In this document: in pieces, positions 8,761-17,330 of the stretch
Position numbering within the stretch: the first letter of the stretch is position 1
Layout of the letters: the number at the start of each line of letters is the position of its first letter
Origin: Cardiobacteriaceae bacterium
GTDB lineage: Bacteria > Pseudomonadota > Gammaproteobacteria > Cardiobacteriales > Cardiobacteriaceae
NCBI GenBank assembly: GCA_030529365.1
Contig: JAUMXB010000006.1
Span: 53,064-117,063 of the forward strand
Length of the DNA stretch: 64,000 nt
Direction of reading: 5' to 3'
Notes under the pieces: generated by a model
The model's input: the letters and a program-made list of their open reading frames with translations, nothing else
What the model was told of the DNA's origin: nothing
The model's database searches: none
Program-made: the position numbers and the translations under genes

Positions 8761-9669
8761 CTATGACAATTGCAGCCACACGGGCATGGCAAGCAACGCC
8801 GCCAGCAATGACCAGACAATGGCCAACGCCATCCGTTCCGGGGAAAAATGGTACTGACGCGCAAACACATAAACGCCAGCGCCAACAGGCTGCGCTGCCA
8901 TCACCACAGCCACCGCCAGCCACAGCCCTTCGCGCAGCCCCAGCAGCCAGGCAAATGCCAGTGTGGCGAGCGGTTGCAGCAACAGTTTCACCAGCATGAC
9001 GCGCCACACCCAGGGAGCGCTTTCCCTTCCGGCCTGCAAGCGCGACAAGCCCAACCCCAGGGCAAACAGCGCCACAGGCCCGGCTGACAGCCCGACAAAT
9101 TTCGCCCCCTCAACCATCACGGCAGGCAACGGCAAGCCGGCGATAGCCACAACAAGACCAAGCAATACGGCAAGCAGCAGCGGATTGCGCAGTGCCACGC
9201 GCAAGGCGCGCCAGCCGCCTTCCCGCCACGAAGCCCCCGTCACTTCATGACGGAGAATAACCGCAACGATAACAGGCACGTTGTGCAATACCGTGGCAAG
9301 CGCCGCCGGCAATGCCGCATCGCTGCCATAAGCGGCAATCAGCACCGGCACGCCGAGATAACCCGTGGTGCCATAGCAAGCGCCCATGGCGACAATCGAG
9401 GAAGAAGGCGCAACAATCTTCGCAGCGCGCGCCACCACCAATCCCGCACCATAAGCCACGGCAATGCCACCCAAAGTGGCAAACACAAACGCCCATTGCC
9501 CAAGCTCGGCGCGATCGGCCCTGGCGATAGCAACGAACAGCAGCGCAGGCAGCGCCACATAAAGCGCGTAATCATTCAAAAGCTGGTCACCCTCTCCGGC
9601 CTTTTTGCCACGGCCAAACATCCAGCCAACCAGAATCACGGAAAAAACAGGCAAAACCGTCCCCAACAT
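8761..9669 (-). CDS. AEC-family (auxin efflux carrier) transporter
   Basis: A 302-residue inner-membrane protein with about ten hydrophobic helices. The start (VLPVFSVILVGWMFGRG) and the mid-protein GYLGVPVLIAAYG and late QPVGAGVYVFA blocks are typical of the AEC family, bacterial relatives of which (MleP, MdcF) export or import organic acids. The substrate cannot be assigned. A strong AGAAGGAGT ribosome-binding site supports the start. The gene is divergent from a LysR gene across a 107-bp gap, the classic arrangement of regulator and target. Confidence 0.87.
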   Translation of the reverse strand: MLGTVLPVFSVILVGWMFGRGKKAGEGDQLLNDYALYVALPALLFVAIARADRAELGQWAFVFATLGGIAVAYGAGLVVARAAKIVAPSSSIVAMGACYGTTGYLGVPVLIAAYGSDAALPAALATVLHNVPVIVAVILRHEVTGASWREGGWRALRVALRNPLLLAVLLGLVVAIAGLPLPAVMVEGAKFVGLSAGPVALFALGLGLSRLQAGRESAPWVWRVMLVKLLLQPLATLAFAWLLGLREGLWLAVAVVMAAQPVGAGVYVFARQYHFSPERMALAIVWSLLAALLAMPVWLQLS

Positions 9670-9742
9670 CGCGGTACTCCTTCTGCAAAAGCCGCTATCT
9701 TGCCGCGCCGCTTGCCATTGTCTAAATGAATTGTGCCGTTGC

Positions 9743-9748
9743 TATAAT
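9743..9748 (+). promoter_or_regulatory. -10 box of the LysR gene
   Basis: A perfect TATAAT stands 29 bp before the ATG at 9777. A weak TTGTCT (9718-9723) is a possible -35 with a 19-bp spacer. The box decides the start codon: the in-frame ATG at 9726 lies upstream of it and would not be transcribed. Confidence 0.6.
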
Positions 9749-9776
9749 CGCCTTTTCCGATAGCCGGAGTAACGCC

Positions 9777-10676
9777 ATGCCGCAATTCCCCCATAAACGA
9801 AGCATCAGCGAACGGGCAATCACGCTGGAACAATTGCGCAGCTTTGTCGCCATTGCCGACTGCGGCAATGTCAGCCAGGCTGCGGCAGCGCTCTCGCGCA
9901 CGCAATCAACATTGAGCGCCGCCCTGAAGCGCCTTGAGGACGAACTTGGCCAGGCGCTCATCGAACGGCGCCAGGGGCATGTGCTCGGGCTGACTGCAAC
10001 GGGACGGCGTTTTTTGCCAACCGCGCGCGACATCCTCACGCGCATGGCGCATGCCTGCGAACATCTGCAAAGCGAACCGCTTGCCGGCCATATCCGCCTG
10101 GGCATACCGGATGATTTCGACCTGCTGCGTCTGCACGACATCATCGCCCAATGCCTTGCCGAACATCCCGCCCTGCGCGTGGAAATCACCGCCGCAGGCA
10201 GCGCCACTTTGCGCGCACTCGCGCATCAGGGCGCACTCGACATCAGCATCTGCAAAACGCTTGCCGGCGTTGCCGTCAATCCCGAAAGCGAGCGCATATT
10301 GCGCCACGACAACCTCTGCTGGGCAAGCGCGCATCACATCGATCCCAAAACCCTGCCAAGCCTGCCACTCGTCACCTTCCCGCAAGGCTGCATCATCCGC
10401 GAATGCGCGGTACGCGCCCTGAACAGCATTGACCGCCCCTGGCATCCCGCTTATACCAGCGCTTCTTTTGCCAACGTGCGCGATGCGGTGCTGGCCGGAT
10501 TGGGAATTGCGCTATTGCCGCAGCATGCCTTGCATCCCGCGCTTCGCCTTTTCGATCATGGCAATGGCTTTCCCGATACTCCCGCCATCCAGTGGGTATT
10601 GAACATTCACGGCGCCAGCACACCCGCCCGCCATTTCTCCCGTCTTCTCGGTGAGAAACTGATACACGCCTTCTGA
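9777..10676 (+). CDS. LysR-family transcriptional regulator
   Basis: A 299-residue LysR-type regulator. The winged helix-turn-helix spans about residues 17-75 (LEQLRSFVAIADCGNVSQ, then TQSTLSAALKRLEDELG) and the ligand-binding domain about 100-295. The start at 9777 is chosen because GGAG precedes it and because TATAAT sits upstream; the frame is open from 9726. By analogy with other LysR genes it probably controls the divergent AEC transporter gene and its own expression. The effector is not predictable. Confidence 0.9.
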   Translation: MPQFPHKRSISERAITLEQLRSFVAIADCGNVSQAAAALSRTQSTLSAALKRLEDELGQALIERRQGHVLGLTATGRRFLPTARDILTRMAHACEHLQSEPLAGHIRLGIPDDFDLLRLHDIIAQCLAEHPALRVEITAAGSATLRALAHQGALDISICKTLAGVAVNPESERILRHDNLCWASAHHIDPKTLPSLPLVTFPQGCIIRECAVRALNSIDRPWHPAYTSASFANVRDAVLAGLGIALLPQHALHPALRLFDHGNGFPDTPAIQWVLNIHGASTPARHFSRLLGEKLIHAF

Positions 10677-11037
10677 TCGCGACGCCAACCGCTTCTCGGT
10701 ATTGCAAAGCCTCGCAACAACCAGCCAAAAACGAAACCATGACTGAAGGCAGACCCGCGCCGGTATTCCGCGTTATCGCATGTCACCCCATATTTTAAGC
10801 ACCGCTTAATATCTCATAATCTTCGTAAAAATAGCGGTTTTTTACCATCAAGAAGCGCTTGCTGCGGTAAAAAACAATTATAAAAACCCGAAAAATAAAC
10901 TATTCCATCTCTTTTTCTCTGCCATCCGGTTGCTTTTTTTGCGTCTCTCAAGTATTTTTCCAACGCTACCGGCAACAATATGGTCATCTTTTGCTCATGA
11001 TTGCCGGTTTTTCCGCATTCAACAACAGGAGAACAAT
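10677..11037. other. Gene-free gap before the MurNAc cluster
   Basis: This 361-bp gap contains one AAGCGCTT half-element and must hold the promoter of the EIIA-murQ-murP run. I see no RpiR/MurR regulator gene and no clear operator apart from the repeat. Confidence 0.6.
10836..10875. repeat. AAGCGCTT palindrome, copy 4 (single)
   Basis: Single core at 10853-10860 with arms TTTTTTACCATCA and a GGTAAAAAAC-type right arm. No second core follows. Confidence 0.8.
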
Positions 11038-11556
11038 ATGGAGTGGCTCAAAAAATGGTTCAGGCAGGATGCTCCGCCCGATACGCCTCCCGCGCAGGCA
11101 TCCGCAGCGGTTCTCCTGCCTACCGATTGGCAGATGCCGGCGAGTGGCCGCGTCGTGCCCATTACCGATATTGCCGACCCCGCCTTTTCCCAGGGCATGA
11201 TGGGCCAGGGCTTTGGCATCCGCGCCGATGCGCCGATGGTGGTCAGCCCGGTCAGTGGCCGCATTGAAGCGGTTTTCCCGGGCGGCCACGCCATCGGTAT
11301 CACGGCCGACAACGGCGCCGAATTGCTGCTGCATATCGGCATTGACAGCGTCAACCTCAAGGGCGAGGGATTTACCGTGCATTGCCAGCAAGGCGCGACG
11401 GTGCGCCCGGGCGATCCGCTGGTGGAAGTCGATTTTGCCCTGCTGGAAAGCCGCTTGCCGGATACGGCAGTGCTGGTGGTCTTCCCCAATATCACCGACG
11501 GCGAAATCGTGATTGAAAATGCCCGTCCCGTCTGGCGAGCCAAGGGCGACGCATGA
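11038..11556 (+). CDS. PTS glucose-type EIIA component
   Basis: A 172-residue phosphocarrier of the EIIA(Glc)/Crr family. The phosphorylated histidine is His99 in LLLHIGIDSV; the second active-site histidine is His84 in GGHAIGI. The protein starts with a short amphipathic segment (MEWLKKWF), a membrane anchor like that of E. coli EIIA(Glc). CAGGAGAAC precedes the ATG at 11038; the longer frame from 10930 has no support. Its last codons overlap the murQ start (ATGA). MurP-type EIIBC proteins have no EIIA domain and need a separate one, so this gene very likely supplies phosphate to the murP product. Whether it is also the cell's general Crr cannot be told. Confidence 0.9.
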   Translation: MEWLKKWFRQDAPPDTPPAQASAAVLLPTDWQMPASGRVVPITDIADPAFSQGMMGQGFGIRADAPMVVSPVSGRIEAVFPGGHAIGITADNGAELLLHIGIDSVNLKGEGFTVHCQQGATVRPGDPLVEVDFALLESRLPDTAVLVVFPNITDGEIVIENARPVWRAKGDA

Positions 11557-12446
11557 AAATCGACCATCTCGCCACCGAAAAGCGCAATGCCGCAAGCCTT
11601 GAGATCGATCGCGGCACCTCCCTCGATATCGTGCGCATCATCAACGCGGAAGACGCCAAAGTCGCCCCCGCCATCACGCCGGAACTCCCCGCCATTGCCA
11701 AGGCGGTGGACGCCATCGTCGCCGCGCTGCAAAGCGGCGGACGCCTGATCTATATCGGCGCAGGCACCTCGGGCCGTCTGGGCATTCTCGATGCCACCGA
11801 ATGCCCGCCCACCTATGGCACCGATCCCGAGCAAATCGTCGGCATCATCGCTGGCGGCAAGGAAGCGGTTTTCCGCTCGGTAGAGCACGCCGAGGACGAC
11901 GAAGCGCTTGCCATCGCCGATTTGCAGGCCATCGCTTTCAATTCCAAAGACGTATTGGTCGGCATTGCCGCAAGCGGCCGCACGCCCTATGTCGTCTCCG
12001 CGCTCAACCATGCGCGATCGCTCGGCGCGGTCACCGTCGGCGTCACCTGCACCGCCGACAATCCGGTGCAGAAAGCCTGCGATATTGCCATCAGCCCCAT
12101 CGTCGGCGCGGAAGTAGTCACGGGATCGACGCGCATGAAAGCGGGCACCGCGCAAAAGCTGGTGCTCAATATGCTCACCACCGCCGCCATGATTCGCCTC
12201 GGCAAGGTCTATGGCAATCTCATGGTGGACGTGAAGCCCTCGAATGCCAAGCTGGTGCAGCGCCAGAAAAATATCGTCGCCGAAGCCACGGGTTGCGACG
12301 AAGCTACCGCAGCCGAAGCGCTCGCCCAAGCCGGTGGCGAGGCGAAAACCGCCATCGTCATGCTGCTGCTCAATCTTGATGCCGAAGCGGCGCGGGCAAC
12401 CCTCGCCCGCCACCACGGCATGATCCGCCAAGCCATTGAATCCTGA
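11553..12446 (+). CDS. murQ: N-acetylmuramic acid 6-phosphate etherase
   Basis: A 297-residue SIS-domain lyase that cleaves the D-lactyl ether of MurNAc-6-P to give GlcNAc-6-P and lactate in the cytoplasm. The sugar-phosphate loop GAGTSGRLG (about residues 69-77) is followed by the signature DATECPPT, whose Glu83 matches the catalytic glutamate position of E. coli MurQ. A later GSTRMKAGTAQK block is also diagnostic. The length is equal to E. coli MurQ. The start overlaps the EIIA stop and the gene lies 17 bp before murP, so the three form one transcription unit. Confidence 0.96.
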   Translation: MKIDHLATEKRNAASLEIDRGTSLDIVRIINAEDAKVAPAITPELPAIAKAVDAIVAALQSGGRLIYIGAGTSGRLGILDATECPPTYGTDPEQIVGIIAGGKEAVFRSVEHAEDDEALAIADLQAIAFNSKDVLVGIAASGRTPYVVSALNHARSLGAVTVGVTCTADNPVQKACDIAISPIVGAEVVTGSTRMKAGTAQKLVLNMLTTAAMIRLGKVYGNLMVDVKPSNAKLVQRQKNIVAEATGCDEATAAEALAQAGGEAKTAIVMLLLNLDAEAARATLARHHGMIRQAIES

Positions 12447-12463
12447 ACATCCAAGGAACCCCC

Positions 12464-13909
12464 ATGTCTGACGCCATCAACCGCGACAATCTGCAAGCGC
12501 TCGTCGAGCTTCTCGGCGGGCACGCCAATATTACCGATGTCAGCAACTGCATGACGCGCCTGCGCGTGCGCCTTGCCGACGAAACCAAAGTCAATGCCGA
12601 AGCCATCCGCGCCCTGCCCTGGGTGATGGGGCTGGTGGTAGCCGGCGGCCAGCACCAGATCGTGCTCGGCGTGGGCAAGGCCGGTCGCGCTGCCGACATG
12701 CTGCGCGGGATGCTTGGCCATGCCGCCCCCGATCTGCAAAGCGTGGCCAAGGAAAACCGCGCCGCCGTGAAAGCCAGCCACAACACGCGCTTGCACGGCT
12801 TTCTCACCACCTTCGCCACCATCTTCACCCCGCTTATTCCCGGCTTTATTGCCGCCGGTCTCCTCCTCGGCCTTGCTTCCCTCATCGAGCAGATCGCGGG
12901 CAAGGAAGCGCTTGCCATGGCGGTGGGCGACAGCAGCGTGCCGACCACGCTCGGCCATCTCGTCTTCTACATGAAGCTCTTCAGCAAGAGCCTGTTCAGC
13001 TTCCTCGGCATTCTCATCGGCCACAACGCCGCACGCGCCTTTGGCGGCACCGGCGTGCACGGCGCGATTCTCGCCGGCTTCTTCATCCTCGTCTATGCCG
13101 CAGACGCCAAAGGCATTGCCTCCGGCGTGTCGAGCTTCTTCGGCCACACTATCGATCCGCGCGGCGGCATCATCGGCATTCTCATCGCCGCGATTCTCTG
13201 CGCCAAGGTCGAGCAATTCGTGCGCCGCTTCATCCCCGACAACCTCGACATGATTCTCACGTCAACGATTACCCTGCTCATCATGGGCGTGATCACCTTC
13301 CTCGTCATCATGCCGTTTGCCGCGTGGTTGTTCGTGAAAATGTCTTGGCTTTTCAGCAACATCAATGGCAACCCCTTTGGCACCGCCGTGCTCGCCGGAT
13401 TGTTCCTGATCGCCGTCATGCTCGGCATTCACCAGGGCTTCGTGCCGGTCTATTTCGCGCTGATGGAAGCGCACCAGATGAACCCGCTTTTCCCCGTGCT
13501 CGCCATGGCCGGCGCCGGACAGGTGGGCGCCGCCATTGCCCTCTATGCGCGCGCCGCGCGTGATTCCGTATTGCGCCAGCAGATTCGCGGCGCGATTGTG
13601 CCCGGACTCCTCGGCATCGGCGAACCGCTGATTTATGGGGTGACACTCCCGCGCATCAAACCCTTCATCACCGCCTGCCTCGGCGGCGCCTGCGGCGGTT
13701 TCGTGATCGGTCTCATCGCCTGGATGGGCTATCCGGTGGGCCTGAACAGCGTCTTCGGCCCCTCCGGGCTGCTCGCCCTGCCCCTGATGACCTCGGCGCA
13801 AGGCTCCTTCTTCGGCATGGGCGTTTATCTCACCGGCATGGTCAGCGCCTGGATCGGCGGATTCACCATCACCTGGTTCTTTGCCAGCAAGGATGTGGAT
13901 TTGTCGTGA
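12464..13909 (+). CDS. murP: PTS N-acetylmuramic acid transporter, EIIBC
   Basis: A 481-residue inner-membrane sugar transporter. The EIIB domain fills about residues 1-90 with the phosphorylated cysteine Cys29 in VSNCMTRLRV. The EIIC domain with about ten helices follows, including GIGEPLIYGVTLP, the family's substrate-loop motif. The architecture (IIB-IIC, no IIA) and the neighbouring murQ point to MurNAc as substrate, delivering MurNAc-6-P. AAGGA precedes the ATG. A GGGCGGGTGCAAACCCGCC hairpin without a T-run lies about 18 bp after the stop. Confidence 0.92.
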   Translation: MSDAINRDNLQALVELLGGHANITDVSNCMTRLRVRLADETKVNAEAIRALPWVMGLVVAGGQHQIVLGVGKAGRAADMLRGMLGHAAPDLQSVAKENRAAVKASHNTRLHGFLTTFATIFTPLIPGFIAAGLLLGLASLIEQIAGKEALAMAVGDSSVPTTLGHLVFYMKLFSKSLFSFLGILIGHNAARAFGGTGVHGAILAGFFILVYAADAKGIASGVSSFFGHTIDPRGGIIGILIAAILCAKVEQFVRRFIPDNLDMILTSTITLLIMGVITFLVIMPFAAWLFVKMSWLFSNINGNPFGTAVLAGLFLIAVMLGIHQGFVPVYFALMEAHQMNPLFPVLAMAGAGQVGAAIALYARAARDSVLRQQIRGAIVPGLLGIGEPLIYGVTLPRIKPFITACLGGACGGFVIGLIAWMGYPVGLNSVFGPSGLLALPLMTSAQGSFFGMGVYLTGMVSAWIGGFTITWFFASKDVDLS

Positions 13910-13980
13910 TTTTTCGACATGATGCGTAGGGCGGGTGCAAACCCGCCATTGCGAAAATTCAAAAAATCATCATAAATATT

Positions 13981-14055
13981 CGTTTTTTACCATTCAAAAG
14001 CGCTTATCGTGAGAAATATTTTCACCATAAGCGCTTATTGGTGAGAAAATATACC
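13981..14055. repeat. AAGCGCTT paired palindrome, copy 5
   Basis: Cores at 13998-14005 and 14029-14036, 31 bp apart. The outer arms are TTTTTTACCATTC and GGTGAGAAAATATACC. It lies between murP and the symporter gene and ends 32 bp before the latter's ATG. Confidence 0.9.
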
Positions 14056-14087
14056 ATTTCCTTATCCACACAACAAAAGGATCCTGC

Positions 14088-15644
14088 ATGAACTCTTTGT
14101 TCACCACGGCCGACTGGCTGGTTTTCATCGCCTATTTCGGCCTGATCGTTTTCCTGAGCTGGTATTTCAGCCGCGACAAGGTCACCACCACGCGCGGCTA
14201 CTTCCTGGGCAACAACACCATGCCCACCTGGGCGGTTGCCATTTCCGTGCTTGCTACCGCGCAATCAGCGGCCACTTTCCTCGGCGGCCCTGATTCCGGC
14301 TACCGCAGCAACCTCACCTATCTTGCCACCAATATCGGCGCCATTCTCGGCGCGTTTTTCGTCGCGCGCGTGCTGCTGCCGCGCTTCTACGCCATGAAAG
14401 CCTCTACCGTGTACGAACTGCTCGAAGTGCGCTTCGGCAAATCCTCCAAGCACGCCGCCGGTCTCATGTACCTGGTGGGTCGCGTATTTGCCTCCGGCTC
14501 GCGGCTTTTCATGGGCGCGATCGCCGTCGCCATGATTCTCTTCTCCAATATCGAAGCAAGCAGCGTGATGATTTCACTCGCGATTCTGGTCGTGGTCGGC
14601 CTTGCCTACACCTATATGGGCGGCATCCGCTCCATCATCTGGACAGACGGCATCCAGTTCCTCGTCTATTTCGGCGCGGCCATTGCCGTTCTCGTCTATC
14701 TCTACAGCCAGATTCCCGCCGATTTTTCCACCATCGTCAACGCCCTGCAAAATCCGGGCGAAGGCCAGGCCTCCAAGCTGGTGCTGTTTGATTTCAACCC
14801 CGGCAACGCCTTCAGCGTCTGGGCATCCGCCACCGGCTTCACCCTGCTCTCCATCGCTGCCTTCGGCATGGACCAGGACATGACGCAGCGCGCGCTCACC
14901 TGCAAAAATTCCAACGACGCCGCCAAGGCCATGATCCACTCCAGCTTGCTCACCGTGCCCGTGGTCTTCGTCTTCATGTGCGTCGGCCTGCTGCTCTATA
15001 TCTTCTACCAGCGCCCCGACATCATGGGCGGCGGCGGCAAGGAAGTGGTGCAAACCTTCAGCGGCGAAAAAATCACCATCTTCATGTATTACGTGCTGAA
15101 CGAAATGCCTGCCGGTTTGAAAGGCCTCGTCACTGTCGGCGTGATTGCCGCGACGCTCTCCACCCTCAACTCCGGCATCAACGCCATGTCCTCCGTCGCC
15201 ATCCAGGATCTTTACCGCCCGTGGATGGAAAAGCGTGGCATCCAGCGCGATGAAATGCACTACGTGCGCGCCGGCCGCAACGGCATGACGCTCGCCGCCA
15301 TTGCCCTCGGCCTCATGGCAGCGCTTTGCTACTACTGGCAGCGCCACACCGACATGCCGCTCCTGAACTTTGCCCTGAGCGTCATGGTCTTCTCCTACAC
15401 CGGCCTGCTCGGCGTCTATTTCACCGCCGTCTTCACCAAACGCGGCAGCCAGGGCTCCGTACTCGCCGCACTCGCCATCGGCTTCCTCGTCACCCTGCTC
15501 ATGCAAGCCTACATCTGGGATTGGGTCATGGGCATGGTGAACGCAAACTGGGTCGGCGTACGCATCCCCTTCCCTTACCAGCTCTGCATCGGCACTGCCA
15601 TCGCCTTTGTCGTCTGCCAGCTCGGCAACGCGGAAAAGGCATAA
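14088..15644 (+). CDS. Sodium:solute symporter family transporter
   Basis: A 518-residue inner-membrane protein with about 13 hydrophobic helices. The SSS-family core is visible in the ATAQSAATFLGGP region of the early helices, AYTYMGGIRSIIWTD, and SIAAFGMDQDMTQRAL of the sodium/substrate path. Members carry sugars, sialic acid, amino acids or anions with sodium. Its position between murP and anmK suggests a cell-wall sugar such as anhydro-MurNAc or MurNAc, but that is inference. AAAAGGATCC precedes the ATG. Confidence 0.85.
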   Translation: MNSLFTTADWLVFIAYFGLIVFLSWYFSRDKVTTTRGYFLGNNTMPTWAVAISVLATAQSAATFLGGPDSGYRSNLTYLATNIGAILGAFFVARVLLPRFYAMKASTVYELLEVRFGKSSKHAAGLMYLVGRVFASGSRLFMGAIAVAMILFSNIEASSVMISLAILVVVGLAYTYMGGIRSIIWTDGIQFLVYFGAAIAVLVYLYSQIPADFSTIVNALQNPGEGQASKLVLFDFNPGNAFSVWASATGFTLLSIAAFGMDQDMTQRALTCKNSNDAAKAMIHSSLLTVPVVFVFMCVGLLLYIFYQRPDIMGGGGKEVVQTFSGEKITIFMYYVLNEMPAGLKGLVTVGVIAATLSTLNSGINAMSSVAIQDLYRPWMEKRGIQRDEMHYVRAGRNGMTLAAIALGLMAALCYYWQRHTDMPLLNFALSVMVFSYTGLLGVYFTAVFTKRGSQGSVLAALAIGFLVTLLMQAYIWDWVMGMVNANWVGVRIPFPYQLCIGTAIAFVVCQLGNAEKA

Positions 15645-15773
15645 TCTCCATCCTTCATCGGGGTTCGGCCATGCTGCCGCACCCCGCGCCTATCCCCCGC
15701 AAATGGGGGTAAACTTTGGCATGACGCCGCGTCCATCGCCACATCCTGCCAAAGAAAAAATCATTCTAAAATC

Positions 15774-15850
15774 GTTATTTTTTACCACCATCAAGCGCTT
15801 ATGATGAGAAAATTTCTCGCGACAAGCGCTTATCCATGAGAAAAAATACC
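15774..15850. repeat. AAGCGCTT paired palindrome, copy 6
   Basis: Cores at 15793-15800 and 15824-15831, 31 bp apart. It ends 20 bp before the anmK ATG, with only the GGAG site in between. Confidence 0.9.
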
Positions 15851-15870
15851 ACCCCTAACCGGAGAACCCC

Positions 15871-16980
15871 ATGCCCCGCCATCACTACATCGGCATCATG
15901 TCCGGCACCAGCGTCGATGCCGTCGATACCGTGCTCGTCGCCATCGACGGCAAGCGCCTCGAACTTGTCGCCACCAACACCCATCCCATCCCCAAGGCGC
16001 TCAAGGTGCGCATCCTCGACATGGCCAGCCATTACGACACCTCGCTCCTCACCCTGGGCGCACTCGATCGCGAACTCGGCGTGCTCTTTGCCGAAGCCGT
16101 CAACCAGCTGATCGAGAAACACCATATTGACCGCAGCACGGTGCGCGCCATCGGCAGCCACGGGCAAACCGTCTGCCATCGCCCTGACGACGAACAACCC
16201 TTCACCATGCAAATCGGCGATGCCAACCAGATTGCGGCCTTGACCGGCATCGATACCGTCGCCGATTTCCGCCGCAAGGATATGGCGCTCGGCGGCCAGG
16301 GCGCGCCGCTCGTGCCCGCCTTCCATCACACCCTGTTCGGCAACGACCACAGCGCCACGGTCGTCCTCAACATCGGCGGCATCGCCAATATCACCGTGCT
16401 GCGCCCGGGCGAACCCGTGCTCGGCTACGACACCGGCCCCGGCAACATGCTCATGGACAATTTCCACCAGCAGCAAACCGGCGAGCATTACGACCGCGAC
16501 GCGCAGGTCGCGAAAAGCGGCGAAGTGGACGACGCCCTGCTCACCCGCCTCATGGCCGAACCCTATCTCGCGCGCCCCTACCCGAAAAGCACCGGCCGCG
16601 AACTGTTCAGCCCGGCATGGCTGGCCGACAAGCTGCAAGGCGTGACCATTCCTGCCGCCAATATCCAGCGCACCCTGCTCGAATACACCGCGCGCACCAT
16701 CGCCGAACAGATTGATGCCTTCCGCTTCGGTGACGCGCCGCAAGTCTTCGTTTGCGGCGGCGGCGCGCGCAACCCGCTCCTGATGCAGCGTCTTGCCGAA
16801 TTGCTCCCCGGCTGGCAGGTGGACAGCACCGACAGCCAGGGCGTATCCGGCGAATACATGGAAGCGATGGCCTTTGCCTGGCTCGCGCACCGCTTCATGG
16901 AGCGGGAAAGCGGCAACGTGCCCGAAGTCACCGGCGCCAGCCGCTACGCCGTCCTCGGCGCGCTCTATCCGGCGGGATGA
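15871..16980 (+). CDS. anmK: Anhydro-N-acetylmuramic acid kinase
   Basis: A 369-residue kinase of the ASKHA superfamily. It hydrolyses the 1,6-anhydro bond of anhMurNAc while phosphorylating it to MurNAc-6-P, the MurQ substrate. The N-terminal signature GIMSGTSVDAVD is at residues 8-19. Further family blocks are GSHGQTV, ADFRRKDMALGGQGAP, LNIGGIANITVL and GPGNMLMD. The late FVCGGGARNPLLM block closes the nucleotide site. The length equals E. coli AnmK. The GGAG before the ATG fixes the start. Together with murQ, murP and EIIA it completes two entries, from medium and from wall turnover, into one recycling route. Confidence 0.96.
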   Translation: MPRHHYIGIMSGTSVDAVDTVLVAIDGKRLELVATNTHPIPKALKVRILDMASHYDTSLLTLGALDRELGVLFAEAVNQLIEKHHIDRSTVRAIGSHGQTVCHRPDDEQPFTMQIGDANQIAALTGIDTVADFRRKDMALGGQGAPLVPAFHHTLFGNDHSATVVLNIGGIANITVLRPGEPVLGYDTGPGNMLMDNFHQQQTGEHYDRDAQVAKSGEVDDALLTRLMAEPYLARPYPKSTGRELFSPAWLADKLQGVTIPAANIQRTLLEYTARTIAEQIDAFRFGDAPQVFVCGGGARNPLLMQRLAELLPGWQVDSTDSQGVSGEYMEAMAFAWLAHRFMERESGNVPEVTGASRYAVLGALYPAG

Positions 16981-17326
16981 TCCAGCATCATGGATGGCGT
17001 CAATACGATTGGCGCCATTCGGTCTATCGATTTACGCATCCATAGCCATTTAACTTGAAAACCCGCACACAGGCTCCAACAAACAGACGGCGCAGTCGTA
17101 GGGACGTAGCCTGCTACGTCCCCGAATGAGCAACCCCATGCGCCACGGACGTAGCAGGCAACGTCCCCACAGCCACTTTTTCGATCTGCGCTGGGGTTCG
17201 TCTCCGTCTCGCCACCAGGTAAACGTAAAAATCACTTTTATCTTAAAAATAGATGATTTTTACCATCAACAAGCGCTTATCATGAGAAAATTTATCGCAA
17301 TAAGCGCTTATTGATGATAGATTTTC
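16981..17326. other. Gene-free gap between anmK and aroC
   Basis: Convergent genes end on both sides. The 346-bp gap holds one paired ACGTAGC hairpin (17101-17168), a partial GGGGTTCG block near 17190-17222 and one AAGCGCTT element. No gene or T-tailed terminator is seen. Confidence 0.7.
17101..17168. repeat. Paired hairpin repeat ACGTAGC/GCTACGT, copy 1
   Basis: The first palindrome ACGTAGCCTGCTACGT sits at about 17104-17119. About 25 bp later comes a second, inverted and slightly imperfect hairpin, ACGTAGCAGGCAACGT. Similar pairs occur near 22984, 23242, 46247 and 46481. Confidence 0.8.
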
Positions 17327-17330
17327 TCAT
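17253..17330. repeat. AAGCGCTT paired palindrome, copy 7
   Basis: Cores at 17271-17278 and 17302-17309, 31 bp apart. The right arm overlaps the aroC 3' end: the aroC TGA (17329-17327 on the minus strand) is the TGA of the arm's TGAGAAAA. Confidence 0.9.

Noticed and set aside
11019..12431. Long open frame on the minus strand opposite EIIA and murQ (also similar long frames opposite gcvP, mfd, aceE and xerC)
   Set aside because: Low-complexity Gly/Asp/Ala-rich translation with no domain, wholly opposite a well-identified gene; explained by high GC at third positions.
13926..13948. Hairpin GGGCGGGTGCAAACCCGCC after murP as terminator
   Set aside because: No T-run follows; similar hairpins occur near 40379 and 46078 as dispersed repeats.
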